Source of the DNA: JBGPYM01 sp041493205
Lineage (GTDB): Bacteria > Bacteroidota > Ignavibacteria > UBA10030 > UBA6906
Direction of reading: 5' to 3'
Assembly (NCBI GenBank): GCA_041493205.1
Contig: JBGPYM010000126.1
Location: 1-8,763, forward strand
Length of the DNA stretch: 8,763 bases
A program made the translations under genes and the position numbers. Position 1 is the first letter of the stretch; each line of letters opens with the position of its first letter. Shown in pieces: positions 6,979-8,763 of this stretch. The notes beneath the pieces were generated by a model that did no database searches, was not told the origin of the DNA, and worked only from the letters and a program-made list of their open reading frames with translations.

Positions 6979-7680
6979 ATGAAAACCACGGAACAAACAC
7001 GGAAACTGCCGTACCTCCAGCTTGTCGGCCATCGGGGGAAGATCAGCATCTGGACTGTCGATGGAACGTATGTGCGGACGCATCTGGACGAGGAGTTCAC
7101 GAACTATGGCCAACACCTGGCGTTCGATTGCATACCGGCGGATGAGTTCTGGCTTGACAAAGAAGCACGGAACGATGAGCAGCAATTCTTCATCGACCAC
7201 CTTCTCGTGGAGCACAGACTGATGTCAAAAGGTGTTCCCTATGACGATGCGCTGGAGGCTGCGGACAAAGCTGAAATGAACGAGCGGAAAAAGGCGGGGG
7301 ACGTGCGCAAGCTGACAAAGGGGGGCAATCTCCCCGATCCGACCCAGGTGCACGAACGGCTCTGGAAAACGCTTGAATCGGGTATCCAGGTCTGGATCGT
7401 GAACGGGCGCCTGGTGCGAAGCGTTTTCGACGATGATTTCACCGAGGGGGGACACGACTTCGTCTACGAATTTGTTCCGCAGAACGAAGTGTGGATCGAC
7501 AACGACCTCGAAGAAGTGGAGCGCCCGTACGTTCTCTTACACGAGCTCCACGAGCGCAATCTGATGGCGAAGGGATGGACCTACAGCAAGGCCCATGAGG
7601 ATTCCAGTAAGATCGAGTACTATCACCGGCACCACCCCAATGAACTCCATGGTGCACTGGCGCAGGAGGGGTGGGAATAA
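6979..7680 (+). CDS. Uncharacterised protein made of two copies of an HxxxE-containing domain
   Basis: The product has 233 residues, is soluble and acidic in character, and has no signal or membrane segment. I cannot name the family with confidence. It is an internal duplication: residues 22-99 align without gaps to 136-213, with 27 of 78 identities by my count. Each copy begins with a small beta-rich part (W-x-V/I-V-x-G-x-x-V-R, then D-x-x-FT-x-x-G). Next come P-x-x-E-x-W-x-D and a helix with H-x3-E (H74/E78 and H188/E192), LM-x-KG, Y-x2-A and a final KxE. Similar modules occur, as far as I recall, in uncharacterised phage and bacterial proteins; that is memory, not a search. The invariant His, Glu and Asp could bind metal, but no full HExxH protease motif exists. 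The gene starts 22 bases after the VWA gene with a poor Shine-Dalgarno and is probably in the same transcript. Confidence 0.82.
   Translation: MKTTEQTRKLPYLQLVGHRGKISIWTVDGTYVRTHLDEEFTNYGQHLAFDCIPADEFWLDKEARNDEQQFFIDHLLVEHRLMSKGVPYDDALEAADKAEMNERKKAGDVRKLTKGGNLPDPTQVHERLWKTLESGIQVWIVNGRLVRSVFDDDFTEGGHDFVYEFVPQNEVWIDNDLEEVERPYVLLHELHERNLMAKGWTYSKAHEDSSKIEYYHRHHPNELHGALAQEGWE
7042..7275 (+). repeat. Internal domain duplication, copy A
   Basis: This part encodes residues 22-99 of the duplicated-domain protein. It pairs with copy B at a constant offset of 114 codons with no gaps. Shared residues include W25, G29, R33, D37, F40, T41, G44, P53, E56, W58, D60, E67, H74, E78, L81, M82, K84, G85, Y88, A91 and E99. 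Confidence 0.85.
7384..7617 (+). repeat. Internal domain duplication, copy B
   Basis: This part encodes residues 136-213, the second copy. It carries the extra residues H191 (HELHE) and H206 not matched in copy A, so the two copies may not be equivalent. The linker between the copies (residues 100-135) is charged and shows no repeat. Confidence 0.85.
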
Positions 7681-7700
7681 CGCTACTTGGCGCCGAGTGC
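7654..7700. terminator. Possible hairpin across two convergent stop codons
   Basis: GCACTGGCGC (7654-7663) can pair with GCGCC-G-AGTGC (7690-7700) in ten base pairs with one bulged base. The 26-base loop holds both stop codons (7678-7680 plus strand, 7685-7683 minus strand). A short GTTTTG follows on the plus strand; no T-run follows on the minus strand. It may slow or end transcription from the left, but it is weak compared with the terminator at 4764-4794. Confidence 0.3.
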
Positions 7701-8090
7701 TGCGGCCGTTTTGTCGACGTCCGCCTGAGCCACGTAAATGAACGAGCCAAAGTTGCCGCTCACAGCAATGGCATGGATGGCAATGATGTTGACTCCCTCG
7801 TTCGCGATCGTCTCGAGGGTTTTGACAAGAGCCCCGGTCGTGTCCGTGCCTTTGAGGAACACACCGCGCCCCTCCTCCGTTTGCATGCCTGCAGGCTTGT
7901 AGCCGGTCCGGAACTTGTCCGGATTCTTGGGGATGCAGTAAAGCTCTCCCTGTCCCGTCCGGGTGCCATAACCCCAGAGCGCAAGAAGACCGAGGTTTTT
8001 GGACTTCATTTCCCTTGCTGCACCGAGCAGCGTCCCCGGCCTGTCTTCAAGAGATGTCTTGAAATAGGTCATGAGCCTGGGCTTTGCCAT
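7683..8090 (-). CDS. Tandem ACT-domain protein
   Basis: The product has 135 residues. An ACT-like first half shows EDRPGTLLGAAREMKSKNLG (15-34), the usual D-x-PG-x-L start with its first helix. A second ACT-like half follows from about residue 77 (GVFLKGTDTTGALVKTLETI, then a strand NIIAIHAIAV). No catalytic domain is attached. ACT domains bind small ligands, often amino acids, and control enzymes; the ligand here cannot be read from the sequence. I chose ATG at 8090 over the longer ATG at 8150. AGGAG lies 6 bases before 8090, the family pattern begins right after it, and the 20 extra residues would come from promoter DNA. Its stop lies 2 bases from the convergent stop at 7680. Confidence 0.85.
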   Translation of the reverse strand: MAKPRLMTYFKTSLEDRPGTLLGAAREMKSKNLGLLALWGYGTRTGQGELYCIPKNPDKFRTGYKPAGMQTEEGRGVFLKGTDTTGALVKTLETIANEGVNIIAIHAIAVSGNFGSFIYVAQADVDKTAAALGAK

Positions 8091-8096
8091 GATCAA

Positions 8097-8101
8097 CTCC
8101 T
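8097..8101 (-). promoter_or_regulatory. Shine-Dalgarno that sets the ACT-protein start
   Basis: On the minus strand AGGAG (8101-8097) is 6 bases before ATG 8090-8088. It decides the start in favour of the 135-residue form. Confidence 0.75.
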
Positions 8102-8148
8102 GGAAAATGTGGATGAAGAAGTTTCGGCCGCTTCGACCCGACCTCCGC

Positions 8149-8176
8149 AATATAGACTTTTCAAGATCGAGCTCAA
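8149..8176 (-). promoter_or_regulatory. Candidate promoter of the ACT-protein gene
   Basis: On the minus strand TTGAGC (8176-8171, 4 of 6) and TATATT (8154-8149, 5 of 6) are 16 bp apart, just after the stop of the upstream SnoaL-like gene. Transcription would start near 8142, about 50 bases before ATG 8090. It allows the ACT gene to be expressed apart from its neighbour. Confidence 0.5.
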
Positions 8177-8180
8177 ATAC

Positions 8181-8663
8181 CTAATTTGATGGAGTTGCAG
8201 GCATGTTGGTGTTCCAGATATTGGCATATAATTTCCAGTCGCCATCTTCCTTTTTCCATACGTTCAAGTATTTTCCGTTGTCAATGGTATTGTCTTTGCC
8301 ATAACGAATATGGTAGCTGCCTTCATCGATCAGATAATCTTCATTGCCATAAAAGTCAGTCGTTTCTTCAAGAAATTCCTTTATCTCCATATTCAGGTAT
8401 TGGGAATTCACAACTGCAAGGGCAGCGCGTCCCTTCACAACGTCGGCATTCGGAGCAAATGCTCTCGCATCCTGCGTGAAGATGTTGAGCAGAAATGTGC
8501 TGTCGCCTGTTATATGGGCTTTTGTAAACTGATCGTTTTTTTCTTTAATGATTTTCTTCATTGCGGTGATATCAAAGGCGGGCTTTTGCTTCTGAATGCA
8601 GCCGGGCGCGAGGAGCGCCAGGCCGCAACCGATTAAAAAGAACATGCCAGGATGTCTTCTCAT
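8181..8663 (-). CDS. SnoaL/DUF4440-like (NTF2-fold) probable lipoprotein
   Basis: The product has 160 residues. An N-terminal export signal (residues 1-22) ends in LLAPGC. The APG before C22 is an unusual lipobox, so lipidation is likely but not certain. The mature part fits the small NTF2-like SnoaL/DUF4440 pattern: a helix with Asn-Asp-Gln-Phe, TGDSTFLLNIFTQDARAFAPN, then VKGRAAL, and near the end GKYLNVWKKEDGDWKLYANIWN. Family members are mostly ligand-binding or of unknown function. ATG 8663 has AAAGGA (8676-8671) at 7 bases spacing. The DNA is AT-rich: 8221-8400 is about 37% GC by hand count, against about 57% at the left end of the window, which hints at a different origin. No clear promoter was found in 8664-8737. 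Confidence 0.85.
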   Translation of the reverse strand: MRRHPGMFFLIGCGLALLAPGCIQKQKPAFDITAMKKIIKEKNDQFTKAHITGDSTFLLNIFTQDARAFAPNADVVKGRAALAVVNSQYLNMEIKEFLEETTDFYGNEDYLIDEGSYHIRYGKDNTIDNGKYLNVWKKEDGDWKLYANIWNTNMPATPSN

Positions 8664-8737
8664 CGATGTATCCTTTCATAAATGATAATGAGTTGTGGTG
8701 GGTGACGAGGTAACGGGGTCAAGAGTGGCAAAGTCAG

Positions 8738-8763
8738 TGCCCTCGGCGTGAGTCGAACACGCG
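8738..8763 (-). tRNA. 3' end of a tRNA gene, cut by the right edge
   Basis: Read on the minus strand, the edge gives base C48, a perfect T-stem GCGTG/CACGC around the loop TTCGACT, the 3' acceptor strand CGAGGGC, and discriminator A at 8738. CCA is not encoded (CTG follows). The 5' acceptor strand, out of view, should read GCCCTCG. The anticodon is outside the window. Discriminator A and this acceptor stem would suit an Arg or Leu tRNA, but that is a guess. Confidence 0.85.

Noticed and set aside
7184..7557. A zinc protease reading of HELHE and HLLVEH in the duplicated-domain protein.
   Set aside because: Neither copy has HExxH. HELHE is H-x3-E, and the repeated pattern suggests a binding or structural motif rather than a known protease.
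8091..8150. A 20-residue N-terminal extension of the ACT protein from ATG 8150.
   Set aside because: It overlaps the likely -10 box and has no ribosome binding site, whereas ATG 8090 has AGGAG at good spacing.

Overview
The window looks like a chromosomal segment from a free-living bacterium of moderate GC (57% in the first 60 bases, counted by hand). Membrane-anchored Ser/Thr kinases with a TolB-like domain and TPR repeats are common in Ignavibacteriota and other Bacteroidota/Chlorobi relatives, and also in Acidobacteriota and similar phyla. An Ignavibacteria-like host is my best guess, but it is inferred from gene style only.

Layout. (1) Bases 1-4131, minus strand: two tandem paralogous receptor-type Ser/Thr kinase genes. 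The upstream one is complete (879 aa); the downstream one runs off the left edge. A consensus sigma-70-type promoter (TTGACA, 17 bp, TATAAT) sits before the upstream gene. (2) Bases 4132-4314: a divergent promoter region, with a second good promoter reading rightwards. (3) Bases 4315-4794: a single-gene unit for a YidB/DUF937-type protein, with a strong ribosome binding site and a textbook terminator. (4) Bases 4927-7680, plus strand: a compact three-gene run. It encodes a four-helix membrane protein with a cytosolic coiled coil, a von Willebrand A-like lipoprotein whose TTG start overlaps the preceding stop, and a soluble protein made of two ungapped copies of a domain I cannot name. This is the least explained and most interesting part. 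(5) Bases 7683-8663, minus strand: a tandem-ACT-domain protein and a small SnoaL/DUF4440-like lipoprotein, the latter in clearly AT-richer DNA. (6) Bases 8738-8763: the 3' end of a tRNA gene on the minus strand, cut by the right edge.

How the parts may work together. The two kinases probably form one signalling operon, with near-identical catalytic cores but different extracytoplasmic domains. The 4TM/VWA/duplicated-domain run is spaced like an operon and may be an envelope-associated complex, but no function can be assigned from sequence alone. I see no CRISPR array, transposase, integrase or phage gene. No gap between genes exceeds about 205 bases.
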